Positions 36,647 to 44,827 of a stretch of DNA of 64,000 nucleotides are shown here, piece by piece. The stretch is from Erysipelotrichaceae bacterium. Lineage in GTDB: Bacteria > Bacillota_I > Bacilli_A > Erysipelotrichales > Erysipelotrichaceae. Location of the stretch: the NCBI GenBank assembly GCA_030528645.1, contig JAUMYM010000001.1:60257-124256 (forward strand). Direction: 5' to 3'. Each line of letters opens with the position of its first letter. Positions within the stretch are counted from its first letter, which is position 1. The translations under genes and the position numbers were made by a program. A model generated the notes under the pieces. The model was given only the letters and a program-made list of their open reading frames with translations, made no database searches and was not told the origin of the DNA.

Positions 36647-37546
36647 CTAATCCTTAATACCACCAAGAGTCATACCCTCAGTCAGTTTTCTTTGAACTAA
36701 AATATATAAAATTAATGTTGGTAACATAACAATTACTAAACCAGCATACAAGATGCCATACTCTGCCTTACCACGAGAAGCTTGATATAAATTTACAACC
36801 CCTACCGGCAATGTTTTATTTTTACCAGGCATCATTGTTAAGGAAATAATGTATTCATTCCAAAACGCTAAGAAATTAAATAAGATAACGGTAATGATCG
36901 ATGGCTTAGCCAAAGGAACCATAATCTTTGTCATGGTTTGAAAATACGAACAACCATCAATATACGAAGCTTCTTCATACGCTCTTGGTAATGTTTTAAA
37001 ATACCCTTGTAATAAATAAATGGTAAATGGTAACGCCGTTGCAGCATAAATAATCGCTAAAACAAAAATATTATCCAGAAATAACGTAATACCCAAGATA
37101 CTATCAAGTTTATCATCCCAACCACTTAACATTAAGAAAATTGGTACTACAATGTAGTTTACATTGATAAACAAACCACCCATATACAAGATATTAATGA
37201 ATTTCTTAAAACGAAATTCATAACGAGCTAACACATACGATGCAGGTAAAGCTACCACTAATAAAATCAATAACGCTAAGCCTGTTACAAATACTGAATT
37301 TAAGAAATATTGACCCATCTTTGCCTTTTGAAATGCATTGATAAAGTTTTGGATATAAAAGCCAGCCGGAAGATTCCAAGGATTGGCATAAAACTCACTG
37401 TTTTGTTTAATACTTGCCATAAAAACCCAAGCCACAGGTATGATAATTGAAATGGCTAAGGCACATAAAGCTACATAAATGAAGATTTTAAATATATTAT
37501 TATGAAAAGCCTTTTTTAAATTACTAGTCTTTTTAAGATTACTCAT
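36647..37546 (-). CDS. CUT1 sugar ABC permease (MalG-like)
   Basis: This is the inner-membrane permease subunit. The EAA-loop motif EEASYIDGCSYFQTMTKIMVPLAKP is present, with about six transmembrane helices (IYVALCALAISIIIPVAWVFM at the N terminus). Together with the 297-residue partner it would form the heterodimeric channel for the GNB/LNB-type disaccharide. Length of 299 residues is normal. It lies between the other permease gene (12 bases) and the small membrane protein gene in one operon, with the MsmK ATPase elsewhere. Confidence 0.92.
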   Translation of the reverse strand: MSNLKKTSNLKKAFHNNIFKIFIYVALCALAISIIIPVAWVFMASIKQNSEFYANPWNLPAGFYIQNFINAFQKAKMGQYFLNSVFVTGLALLILLVVALPASYVLARYEFRFKKFINILYMGGLFINVNYIVVPIFLMLSGWDDKLDSILGITLFLDNIFVLAIIYAATALPFTIYLLQGYFKTLPRAYEEASYIDGCSYFQTMTKIMVPLAKPSIITVILFNFLAFWNEYIISLTMMPGKNKTLPVGVVNLYQASRGKAEYGILYAGLVIVMLPTLILYILVQRKLTEGMTLGGIKD

Positions 37547-37558
37547 AGGAAGCTCCTT

Positions 37559-38452
37559 CTAATACTCTATTACATCGCGATGAGTAACTCTATTCACTAC
37601 CGCACTTAAGAAAAATGAAATAATGAAAATTGTAGCTCCAATCGCCATACCATAACCATAACTTGCATTATCGTAAGCTTGTTTATATAAATAACTCAAT
37701 ACCGTTTCACTTGCTCCATCCGGACCACCACTTGTCATGACCTTAACAAACAAGAAACTTAGATTAATCGTACTGATAATAAAGAACGTTAATGTCGTAC
37801 GAATGTTTGTCCAAATTAAAGGCAAGGTAATACTAAAGAATTGCTTGATCTTGCTAGCACCTTCTAAATCTGCAGCCTCATATAAATGAATTGAAATAGA
37901 ACTCATACTAGCCATATACATAACCATATAATACCCAATGGCTTGCCAAATCATAGCCCCTGCAATGGAATATACAACAATACTTTGATCACCTAAAAAC
38001 TTAATCGTTTTCCATGTCGATGGTTGAAACAAACTAAGAATACTATTTAATAAACCCCCATCCGGATCATATACAGCACTAAAGATTGCCGAAATTACAA
38101 CCACAGATAAGATATTTGGTATATAGAAAATAACACGGAATAGATTTTGTCCTTTAATCTTTTCACGCACTAAAATAGCCGCAAAAATAATAGCCAATGC
38201 CAAAGTTACAATCGTTACCACTACAATTAAAAATAACGTATTCTGTAATGCTCGAATAAACTTCATATCCTGTAATAAAATTTTAAAGTTATTGAATCCA
38301 ACAAACCTTTTATTTGCCGATAGACCACCCCATTTTAAAAGTGACATCCAAAAAATATTCAAGGTTGGAAGCAACATAAACGTTACAAATAAAATGAGCG
38401 ATGGTGCTATACACAAGGCAATAAAACGACTTCTTTGCTTAGATTTACGCAT
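37559..38452 (-). CDS. CUT1 sugar ABC permease (MalF-like)
   Basis: This 297-residue permease partner has the N-terminal signal-like helix PSLILFVTFMLLPTLNIFWMS and the EAA-loop EAADLEGASKIKQFFSITLPLIW, in about six helices, the usual order for MalF-type proteins. It lies 12 bases upstream of the MalG-like gene and 66 bases after the binding protein gene; the spacer contains a perfect inverted repeat that probably lowers permease expression relative to the binding protein. Confidence 0.92.
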   Translation of the reverse strand: MRKSKQRSRFIALCIAPSLILFVTFMLLPTLNIFWMSLLKWGGLSANKRFVGFNNFKILLQDMKFIRALQNTLFLIVVVTIVTLALAIIFAAILVREKIKGQNLFRVIFYIPNILSVVVISAIFSAVYDPDGGLLNSILSLFQPSTWKTIKFLGDQSIVVYSIAGAMIWQAIGYYMVMYMASMSSISIHLYEAADLEGASKIKQFFSITLPLIWTNIRTTLTFFIISTINLSFLFVKVMTSGGPDGASETVLSYLYKQAYDNASYGYGMAIGATIFIISFFLSAVVNRVTHRDVIEY

Positions 38453-38470
38453 AATAACTCCCTTCTTAAA

Positions 38471-38500
38471 ATTAATAGCGGTGAAATCACCGCTATTAAT
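38471..38500 (-). promoter_or_regulatory. Intercistronic hairpin between binding protein and permease genes
   Basis: ATTAATAGCGGTGA and TCACCGCTATTAAT form a perfect 14-bp inverted repeat with a 2-base centre. No good T-run follows on the minus strand, so it is more likely an attenuator or an mRNA 3'-end stabiliser that leaves more binding-protein message than permease message. Confidence 0.65.
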
Positions 38501-38518
38501 ACTACATTTTCTTAATTT

Positions 38519-39859
38519 TTATTTTTCGTATTTTTTAACAGCTTCGATAACTTCTTTGTACCAGTCATCAACAGTTTTTGTACCTGCAACAACTGAGTTT
38601 ACTGTACCATATAAGATACCTTCAGCACTTGTTAAATCTACACCTTCAACTGCTTCACGTGCAGCAAATCCAACAGCGTTTGCTTTTGCTCCACCATCAT
38701 ATACAGAGTAGTATAATTTATTTTCATCACCATCAGTAATTAATGAAGAAGCATTTACTGTAGGGATTACAGCTTTTGTATCATAGAATAATTTAACAGC
38801 TTTATCTGAATAGATAAATGCGATGAATTGTTTTGCTAAATCTTGATTTTCAGCAGCAGCCGGAATATACACTTGTTCAACGAATGTTGTAGAGTATTTA
38901 TCTCCACCTTCTTTTACTGCAGGAAGTGCAGTGAAGCCCCATTTGAATCCTTCAGCTCTTGGAGCATCAGCCATTTCACCCGGTAACCAAGTACCATTTG
39001 GAACAAATAATGCTTTGTTGTCTAAAATTAATTGTTGGTTCTTAGTGAAACCATCTTTATTTGCATTAGAAACTGTATTTTCTTCTGTGTAAGCAGCTAA
39101 CTTACCAACGATGTCAAATGCAGCTTTAACTTCTGGAAGTTCCCATGCAGCAGCGTCAAAATTCATTAAACGAGCATATACTTCCGGACCAGCAGTTTCA
39201 TTTAATAATGCTGAGAAGAATGCATCAAAGTAACCAGTTGTAGGATATGTGAATAATGCAATACCTTCTGCTTTTGCCTTTTCACCTAAAGCCCACATTT
39301 CATCCCAAGTATTTGGAACTGTCCAACCTTTTTCTTCAAATAATCCAGCGTTATAGAATAAACCACATGGAGAATAGTTAATTGGAGCTAAATATAATTT
39401 ACCATCTTGATAAGGAGATGATGTTAAAGCATCTGTAAAACCAGGAATAATTTTTGAACCAACTGTTGCTTCTTCACCTGGAATTGTCATTGATAATACA
39501 TCTGTAATATCAACAATTTGTTTTTCAGCAATCATAGTGTCTGTTAATTTACCTTCAGCACCTACTGATAAATAAATTACATCCGGAACATTTTTACCTG
39601 AAGTTAACACTGGTCTTAAAGTTTCAGCGATATTTTTTTCTAATGTTAATTCAACCTTAACACCTGTTTCTTCTTCAAATGCAGCAGCTACAGCTTCCCA
39701 ACCAGCTTTACCATAACCACCATCTAAACCTGCAACCTTTAAAACTTTTGTCTCTTCATTTCCAGTATTAGCAGTTGTATCTGTAGTATCATTTTTCTTC
39801 GCAGTACATGCAGATAAAGCTAATAGACCAGTTAGAAGTAGAACGACTAATTTTTTCAT
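38519..39859 (-). CDS. Sugar ABC transporter binding lipoprotein
   Basis: This 446-residue extracellular solute-binding protein of the bacterial family 1 type has a lipobox (LALSACTA) and the pattern KVLKVAGLDGGYGKAGWEAVAAAFEEETGVKVELTL at the N terminus, as in CUT1 disaccharide receptors. The mature protein would be tethered outside the membrane and deliver its ligand to the permeases. Its ligand is inferred from operon content (GNB/LNB). It is the first gene of the operon, with a GGAGG site and a promoter with a poor -35 that probably needs the AraC activator. Confidence 0.9.
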   Translation of the reverse strand: MKKLVVLLLTGLLALSACTAKKNDTTDTTANTGNEETKVLKVAGLDGGYGKAGWEAVAAAFEEETGVKVELTLEKNIAETLRPVLTSGKNVPDVIYLSVGAEGKLTDTMIAEKQIVDITDVLSMTIPGEEATVGSKIIPGFTDALTSSPYQDGKLYLAPINYSPCGLFYNAGLFEEKGWTVPNTWDEMWALGEKAKAEGIALFTYPTTGYFDAFFSALLNETAGPEVYARLMNFDAAAWELPEVKAAFDIVGKLAAYTEENTVSNANKDGFTKNQQLILDNKALFVPNGTWLPGEMADAPRAEGFKWGFTALPAVKEGGDKYSTTFVEQVYIPAAAENQDLAKQFIAFIYSDKAVKLFYDTKAVIPTVNASSLITDGDENKLYYSVYDGGAKANAVGFAAREAVEGVDLTSAEGILYGTVNSVVAGTKTVDDWYKEVIEAVKKYEK

Positions 39860-39893
39860 TTCTTTTCCTCCTAGGCTTTGCCTTTGTATTCTA

Positions 39894-39956
39894 AGTATAA
39901 AAAATTATTATTTTATTAACTATCGTTAAATTGCTAATTATTTTATAGATATTGCT
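39894..39956. promoter_or_regulatory. Divergent AraC-controlled promoter region
   Basis: A TATACT -10 box for the binding protein gene (39894-39899, minus strand) is paired with a poor -35 (TAGTTA) that lies inside a TTAAC-tatc-GTTAA palindrome (39916-39929). Upstream there are two ATTGCT words (39930-39935 and 39951-39956) exactly 21 bases apart in direct repeat, the usual spacing of AraC-type half-sites on one DNA face. Together they suggest activator-dependent control. Confidence 0.4.
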
Positions 39957-39999
39957 TTTTTATAAAAAATTCAATATTATAATAATCGAGGTATATAAC

Positions 40000-40830
40000 A
40001 TGGGAAATAAACAATACGATATTGCATCAAGCAATTTTACAAATATTAACGCAAAATTAATCTATGTAACAAGCGCTAAATATGAAACAGACTGGCATAG
40101 TATCATGCACAGCCATCCCTTTACAGAACTATTTTATGTGCTAAGTGGCAAAGGAAAATTCTACATTGAAGATGATACGTTTGATGTAAAAGAGGATGAC
40201 TTAGTCATCGTAAATGCCAATGTACGTCATACGGAATCAAGTAAAGACGATGAACCCTTAGAATACATTGTAATTGGTATTGAAGGCATTTCACTATTAA
40301 CCCAAGAGATCGATCAACCTGAATACTGTAGTATTCATAATTATCGTGACTATAAACATGAAGTTTTATTTTATTTAAAGACTCTTTTACTGGAAGTTGC
40401 TGCAAAATCAGAATACTATGACTTAATTGCCCAAAATCTTCTAGAAGTCTTACTCGCTAATATCATACGCCGTACAAACACGAAATTAACCATTGGCGAT
40501 GTATGTGAAGCCAATGAAAGCTGTACTTATATTAAAAACTACATTGAATCAAACTATAACGAAAATTTAACCCTTGATGATCTATGTAAAATCTCGTATA
40601 TGAATAAGTATTATTTGGTACATTCATTTAAAAAACAATTCCACATTACACCCATTGCCTACTTAAATGAAGTACGATTAAAAGAAGCTTCAAAATTACT
40701 AAAGAATACAAATCTGTCGGTATCACAAATCGCCAATATCATAGGCATGTCTTCACAATCTTACTTTGCACAATCCTTTAAAAAAGTATATCGAGTCTCA
40801 CCAAATGAATATCGTAAGTTAAATCATTAA
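40000..40830 (+). CDS. AraC family regulator with cupin sensor
   Basis: This 276-residue protein has an N-terminal cupin-type effector domain (HSHPFTELFYVLSGKGKFYIE, then DDLVIVNANVRHTE) and two C-terminal helix-turn-helix motifs (LTLDDLCKISYMNKYYLVHSFKKQF and LSVSQIANIIGMSSQSYFAQSFKKVYR). It is divergent from the binding protein gene. The start at 40000 is supported by GAGGT, six bases upstream; the frame opening 16 codons earlier is not. It is the expected activator of the GNB/LNB operon, responding to a sugar or sugar phosphate. Its binding sites are proposed in the intergenic region. Confidence 0.9.
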   Translation: MGNKQYDIASSNFTNINAKLIYVTSAKYETDWHSIMHSHPFTELFYVLSGKGKFYIEDDTFDVKEDDLVIVNANVRHTESSKDDEPLEYIVIGIEGISLLTQEIDQPEYCSIHNYRDYKHEVLFYLKTLLLEVAAKSEYYDLIAQNLLEVLLANIIRRTNTKLTIGDVCEANESCTYIKNYIESNYNENLTLDDLCKISYMNKYYLVHSFKKQFHITPIAYLNEVRLKEASKLLKNTNLSVSQIANIIGMSSQSYFAQSFKKVYRVSPNEYRKLNH

Positions 40831-40865
40831 AAAGATAGCTGTTGTATTTCTCAACATCTATCTTT
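40831..40865. terminator. Bidirectional terminator between araC-type and nucleotidase genes
   Basis: AAAGATAG and CTATCTTT close an inner TGTTG/CAACA stem with one mismatch, with A and T runs on both sides. It ends both converging transcripts. Confidence 0.65.
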
Positions 40866-42363
40866 ATTTTATAACTTGGATATTACAAACAGGCTCAAAA
40901 TCAACAACCTTAACCCTGCGTATATACTCTGCCAATAAACTCACCATGCCGACTTCAAATTCTTGCACCATTTTCGCATCTTTCAACATGGTAAAATCTC
41001 CACCACCACTTGCTCGATAATTGTTAATGACCAGCGTAAAGGTATCTTCTTCTTGTACAGGCTTTCCTTTATACGTTAAGCTGGTGATACGACTACCAAT
41101 TGGATTTGATACCTTAATCGTATATTCAATACCATCTACCATGTCATAATTAAAGTATTGTAGCTTTGGCTCTTGATACGAGGCACTAATAACAATCTCA
41201 TCTTCTTGAAGGTCAAAAAATTCAGCATTCTTTTCTAAATATGCTTTTAAAATACGTCCATCAATTTCTTTCACAATTAATGTATTTGGATACACATACG
41301 TTGAAACAATATCACGCATGGTAATTTCTTCTTTAAAGCCAACCGCATGATTAAACAGTGCATTTCCTGCTAAGTCAGCCTTTGTAAATTCCATACTGAT
41401 TTTATTTAAGAAGGTAATCACTTGATGTTTATGAATACGAGCATCAACTTCATCTTTAACCAATAAATCCACTTTTGTTGTTCCAACTGCTTCATCCAAC
41501 CACAATTGACAAGCTTCTTCCTGCTTTTGAATAAGATGACACATATCCTTATCATATTGGCCATCCGGTTTTAGAATGCTTGCTTCTACTTTATCCTGAT
41601 AAACATCAATACAAGCAAGCTCCATACCATTGCATGCCGTTTGAGTCACTGTAACACCATTGACTTTTGTTGCAATGCTGCGATGTTGATGTCCGGTAAT
41701 TAAAATATCTAGACCTTCAATCTCATGACACATTTTATAGCCTTGATTTTCTCCGGTTAGTACTTCGGTTGGACTACCATCCACTAAATCACGCTCAAAG
41801 CCACCATGATATAACCCCACAACATAATCTACCTGATTACGTACTTGTTTTACGGCTTTCTTCAAGGTCTCATAGGCATCTAAAAATGTTAAACCTTTAA
41901 TGTTATCCGGCTGTTCCCAATTGGTTAAATATTGAGTAACCACTCCAATAAAGGCTATTTTACATCCATTGATTTCTTTGATTTGATAAGTATAAGGCAA
42001 TGGATCAATGTTACAAGTAAGACAAGTTGCACCAACATGGTTTAAATGCTTATGCAAAGCAGATAACCCATAGTTAAAATCATGATTACCTAAATTTATG
42101 TAATCATATTGAAGATACTTCATACACGTTGTAATCGGATGAACATCTTCTTTATTTTTTATAAAATGATGCATCGCTAAAGGCGATCCTTCTAAACAAT
42201 CACCATTATCAATTAATATAGTGTGCTCATCCTTATACTGCTTAATCAAACAAGCCAAAGAAGATAAACCCATATTCGCTAATTGATTATTACTATAATG
42301 ATAAGGCGCAATATAACCATGCACATCTGTTGTTGCTAAAATACGAAAACGTTTATTGTCCAC
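40864..42363 (-). CDS. 5'-nucleotidase/2',3'-cyclic phosphodiesterase-type phosphoesterase, cytoplasmic
   Basis: This 499-residue two-domain enzyme has a calcineurin-like metallophosphoesterase domain (TTDVHGYIAPY, DNGDCLEGS, NLGNHDFNYG, TGHQHRS) and a 5'_nucleotid_C-type domain (STYVYPNTLIVKEIDGRILKAYLE, NNYRASGGGDFTML). All metal ligands of the first domain can be seen. Homologues in this family are usually exported; this one starts MDNKRFRILATTDV with no signal peptide, so it would act inside the cell. Its start overlaps the 3' end of the adjacent PhnE-type permease gene by 11 bases, so it is produced with a phosphonate-type importer. The substrate may be a phosphate ester brought in by that importer. 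Confidence 0.85.
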   Translation of the reverse strand: MDNKRFRILATTDVHGYIAPYHYSNNQLANMGLSSLACLIKQYKDEHTILIDNGDCLEGSPLAMHHFIKNKEDVHPITTCMKYLQYDYINLGNHDFNYGLSALHKHLNHVGATCLTCNIDPLPYTYQIKEINGCKIAFIGVVTQYLTNWEQPDNIKGLTFLDAYETLKKAVKQVRNQVDYVVGLYHGGFERDLVDGSPTEVLTGENQGYKMCHEIEGLDILITGHQHRSIATKVNGVTVTQTACNGMELACIDVYQDKVEASILKPDGQYDKDMCHLIQKQEEACQLWLDEAVGTTKVDLLVKDEVDARIHKHQVITFLNKISMEFTKADLAGNALFNHAVGFKEEITMRDIVSTYVYPNTLIVKEIDGRILKAYLEKNAEFFDLQEDEIVISASYQEPKLQYFNYDMVDGIEYTIKVSNPIGSRITSLTYKGKPVQEEDTFTLVINNYRASGGGDFTMLKDAKMVQEFEVGMVSLLAEYIRRVKVVDFEPVCNIQVIK

Positions 42364-43162
42364 GTGCTAACTTCTTTCTAATTCTCGTTGAGAAATATTC
42401 AATAACTAAAACCGCTACAATTAAAGACAACAAGAATGCTCCTACAATCGTCCAACGACGAGATGAAATGGATTGTTGCAATACAGCCCCAATACCACCA
42501 GCTCCAACAATACCTAATACTGTCGCATCTTTTAAGTTAATATCAAAACGATAAATTGTTGTTGAAATAAAACTTGAACTTAATTGAGGTAAAATACCAT
42601 AGCGAATTTTTTGGAATGTTGTACATCCACACGCATCCAAAGACTCTAAAATACCAGTATCAATATCATCAATTGCCGTTACAAACATTTTAGAAATCAT
42701 CCCGATGGAACAAATTGACTGCGTTACAACCCCACAAAATGGACCCGGACCTGTTACACGAATCCATACCAAAGCCCATACGACAGATGGAATTGTACGA
42801 ATTAATAACACAATTGCTTGAAATACAAAGGCAACATACTTACCTACTATCTTTTTACTACATAAAAAACTAAATGGAATCGCTAAAATTGCCCCAAAGA
42901 TTGTCCCTAATACTGCAATCGCAGCCGTTTGCGCAAGTAAATAAGGAACCCCTTCTTTTGTAAAGTTAAAAATAATGGATACATCCGGATGTGTTAAACC
43001 ATACATGATCCCAAATGCCACATCACTACCCTTTGCCGCAATACCTTTGTATGTGACACCACTTGCACTATAGATAACTAAACTAATAATAATGGCTGTT
43101 ACTAATAGTTTAATCCACTTAGTATTGGGACGTTTATTATACATGTTTAAAATATGTTCCAT
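42353..43162 (-). CDS. PhnE-type ABC permease (second subunit)
   Basis: This 269-residue permease of the phosphonate transport family has EAA-loop sequence ESLDACGCTTFQKIRYGILPQL and about six helices. PhnE family permeases usually occur as one gene or a pair; here it is the second of a pair. It lies nine bases after the first permease gene and its end overlaps the nucleotidase gene. Together with PhnC and PhnD homologues upstream it forms a complete importer for a phosphorus compound (phosphonate, phosphite or a phosphate ester). Confidence 0.85.
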   Translation of the reverse strand: MEHILNMYNKRPNTKWIKLLVTAIIISLVIYSASGVTYKGIAAKGSDVAFGIMYGLTHPDVSIIFNFTKEGVPYLLAQTAAIAVLGTIFGAILAIPFSFLCSKKIVGKYVAFVFQAIVLLIRTIPSVVWALVWIRVTGPGPFCGVVTQSICSIGMISKMFVTAIDDIDTGILESLDACGCTTFQKIRYGILPQLSSSFISTTIYRFDINLKDATVLGIVGAGGIGAVLQQSISSRRWTIVGAFLLSLIVAVLVIEYFSTRIRKKLARGQ

Positions 43163-43171
43163 ATAAGCCTC

Positions 43172-44002
43172 CTAACTAAGTTTACTTCTTAAATAACCAC
43201 TTAACTGGTCAATACATAACACAAGCATAAATAACGATAATAAAACAGTTCCCAGACCATTATAATCTCGCCATCCAATACGCTCACTAATCAAGATACC
43301 AATACCACCGGCACCAACGTAACCTAAGATGGCAGCAGCACGAATATTAATCTCAAAACAATATAAACACTGTGCTAAATACGTTGGTAAAATCTGTGGC
43401 AAACAGGCAGCCCAGAAGGCTCTAAATTGATTGCACCCATAAGAAATCATCGCTTCAAATGGACCCATGTCAATGACTTCAATGCTTTCAAACAACATCT
43501 TCGATACAATACCCAATGTAAAAATCGCAATTGATACCATGCCGGCAAATGTCCCCAGTCCAAAAATTAATGCGAAAATTGATGCAATAATCAAAGTTGG
43601 AACAGAACGAATAATACTTAAGATAAAACGAATAACGACTAAAACAATACGATTACGATTAATATTACTAGAAGCTAAAATCGCAACCGGAAATGCCGTT
43701 AAACAACCTAAAATGGTACCTAACAGCGACATTTTTACAGTATCCAATAACGGATTCACTACTTTTTTATAATAAGAAAAATCAGGATTAAATATTTTTC
43801 TTAAAATAACAAAGAATTGTCCTCCACGCTTAATAATCAAATCCAAATCAAATCCAGTCACAACAAAAGAAACCCACATTACCACTAATAAAACCAATAG
43901 AATAAGTGGTTTACGACTACGCTTCTTTAATACTTGATGACCATTTTCCAATGTAATTACCTTCGGCTTAAAAATATGGTCAAATAACGTTAACTTATCC
44001 AT
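43172..44002 (-). CDS. PhnE-type ABC permease (first subunit)
   Basis: This 276-residue paralogue of the next gene has the EAA-loop EAMISYGCNQFRAFWAACLPQI and a hydrophilic cytoplasmic N-terminal stretch (FKPKVITLENGHQVLKKRSRKPL) before the first helix. It is typical of PhnE pairs in Firmicutes. It lies three bases after phnC, so the operon is translated continuously, and nine before the second permease gene. Confidence 0.85.
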   Translation of the reverse strand: MDKLTLFDHIFKPKVITLENGHQVLKKRSRKPLILLVLLVVMWVSFVVTGFDLDLIIKRGGQFFVILRKIFNPDFSYYKKVVNPLLDTVKMSLLGTILGCLTAFPVAILASSNINRNRIVLVVIRFILSIIRSVPTLIIASIFALIFGLGTFAGMVSIAIFTLGIVSKMLFESIEVIDMGPFEAMISYGCNQFRAFWAACLPQILPTYLAQCLYCFEINIRAAAILGYVGAGGIGILISERIGWRDYNGLGTVLLSLFMLVLCIDQLSGYLRSKLS

Positions 44003-44005
44003 ATT

Positions 44006-44767
44006 CTACCCCTTCGCTAACTCTGGAATTTCTTTTCCACTATAAACTTCATTTAAAATCTCTTTTGTTACTTCACTACTTGGTCCATCGTATACGATTT
44101 CTCCGGCACGAATACCAATTACTCTTGTTGCATACTTTAACGCTAAGTCTACGTGGTGAATATTTAATATAATTGTAATTTTTAACTCTTCATTAATACG
44201 CTTAAAATCACTCATAACAACATCTGCCATGATTGGATCCAGCGAAGCAACCGGTTCATCCGCTAAAATAATCGACGGCTTTTGATTTAATGTACGAGCC
44301 AATGCCACACGCTGTTGTTGTCCACCTGATAATTGATCACAACGTGTATAAGCCTTCTCTAAAATACCTACTTTATCTAAAGCAGCCAACGCATCCATTT
44401 CTTGTTCTTTTTTGTATAAACCTAAAAGTACACGATACCAAGGTAAATCCGGTACATTACTCGCTAATACATTACGAATAACAGTTGATCTTGAAATCAA
44501 GTTAAACGATTGGAAAATCATACCAATTTTACGACGAAACTTACGAAGCGATTTCCCCTTTAATGTCATAACATCTACACCATCTACAATCACTTGACCA
44601 CCTGTAACATCATGCATACGATTCACAGTACGAATTAACGTTGATTTACCAGCCCCTGATAAACCAATCACCGCAACAAATTCCCCCTGATCAATTGTTA
44701 AATTCACATTTTTTAAGCCCTTTACCCCATTTGGGTAAGTCTTACTTGCATTAATAAATTCAATCAT
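44006..44767 (-). CDS. PhnC-type phosphonate ABC transporter ATPase
   Basis: This 253-residue ATPase has Walker A GLSGAGKST, signature LSGGQQQRVALARTL and Walker B IILADEPVASLDP, followed by H-loop HHVDLALKYATRVIGI; this combination is diagnostic of PhnC. The protein would power import together with two PhnE proteins. The gene lies downstream of PhnD, separated by a terminator-like hairpin, so PhnD can be made in excess. Its ATG follows GGGAG. Confidence 0.9.
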   Translation of the reverse strand: MIEFINASKTYPNGVKGLKNVNLTIDQGEFVAVIGLSGAGKSTLIRTVNRMHDVTGGQVIVDGVDVMTLKGKSLRKFRRKIGMIFQSFNLISRSTVIRNVLASNVPDLPWYRVLLGLYKKEQEMDALAALDKVGILEKAYTRCDQLSGGQQQRVALARTLNQKPSIILADEPVASLDPIMADVVMSDFKRINEELKITIILNIHHVDLALKYATRVIGIRAGEIVYDGPSSEVTKEILNEVYSGKEIPELAKG

Positions 44768-44783
44768 TGTAATCTCCCTATTG

Positions 44784-44817
44784 AAAAAAGACGACTGCTA
44801 AAACATTAACAGTCGTC
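44784..44817 (-). terminator. Attenuating terminator between the PhnD and PhnC genes
   Basis: GACGACTG and CAGTCGTC form a perfect 8-bp stem with a 12-base loop, directly followed on the minus strand by six T. Its position inside an operon implies partial read-through, giving more binding protein than transporter. Confidence 0.75.
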
Positions 44818-44827
44818 GAATACTTAA

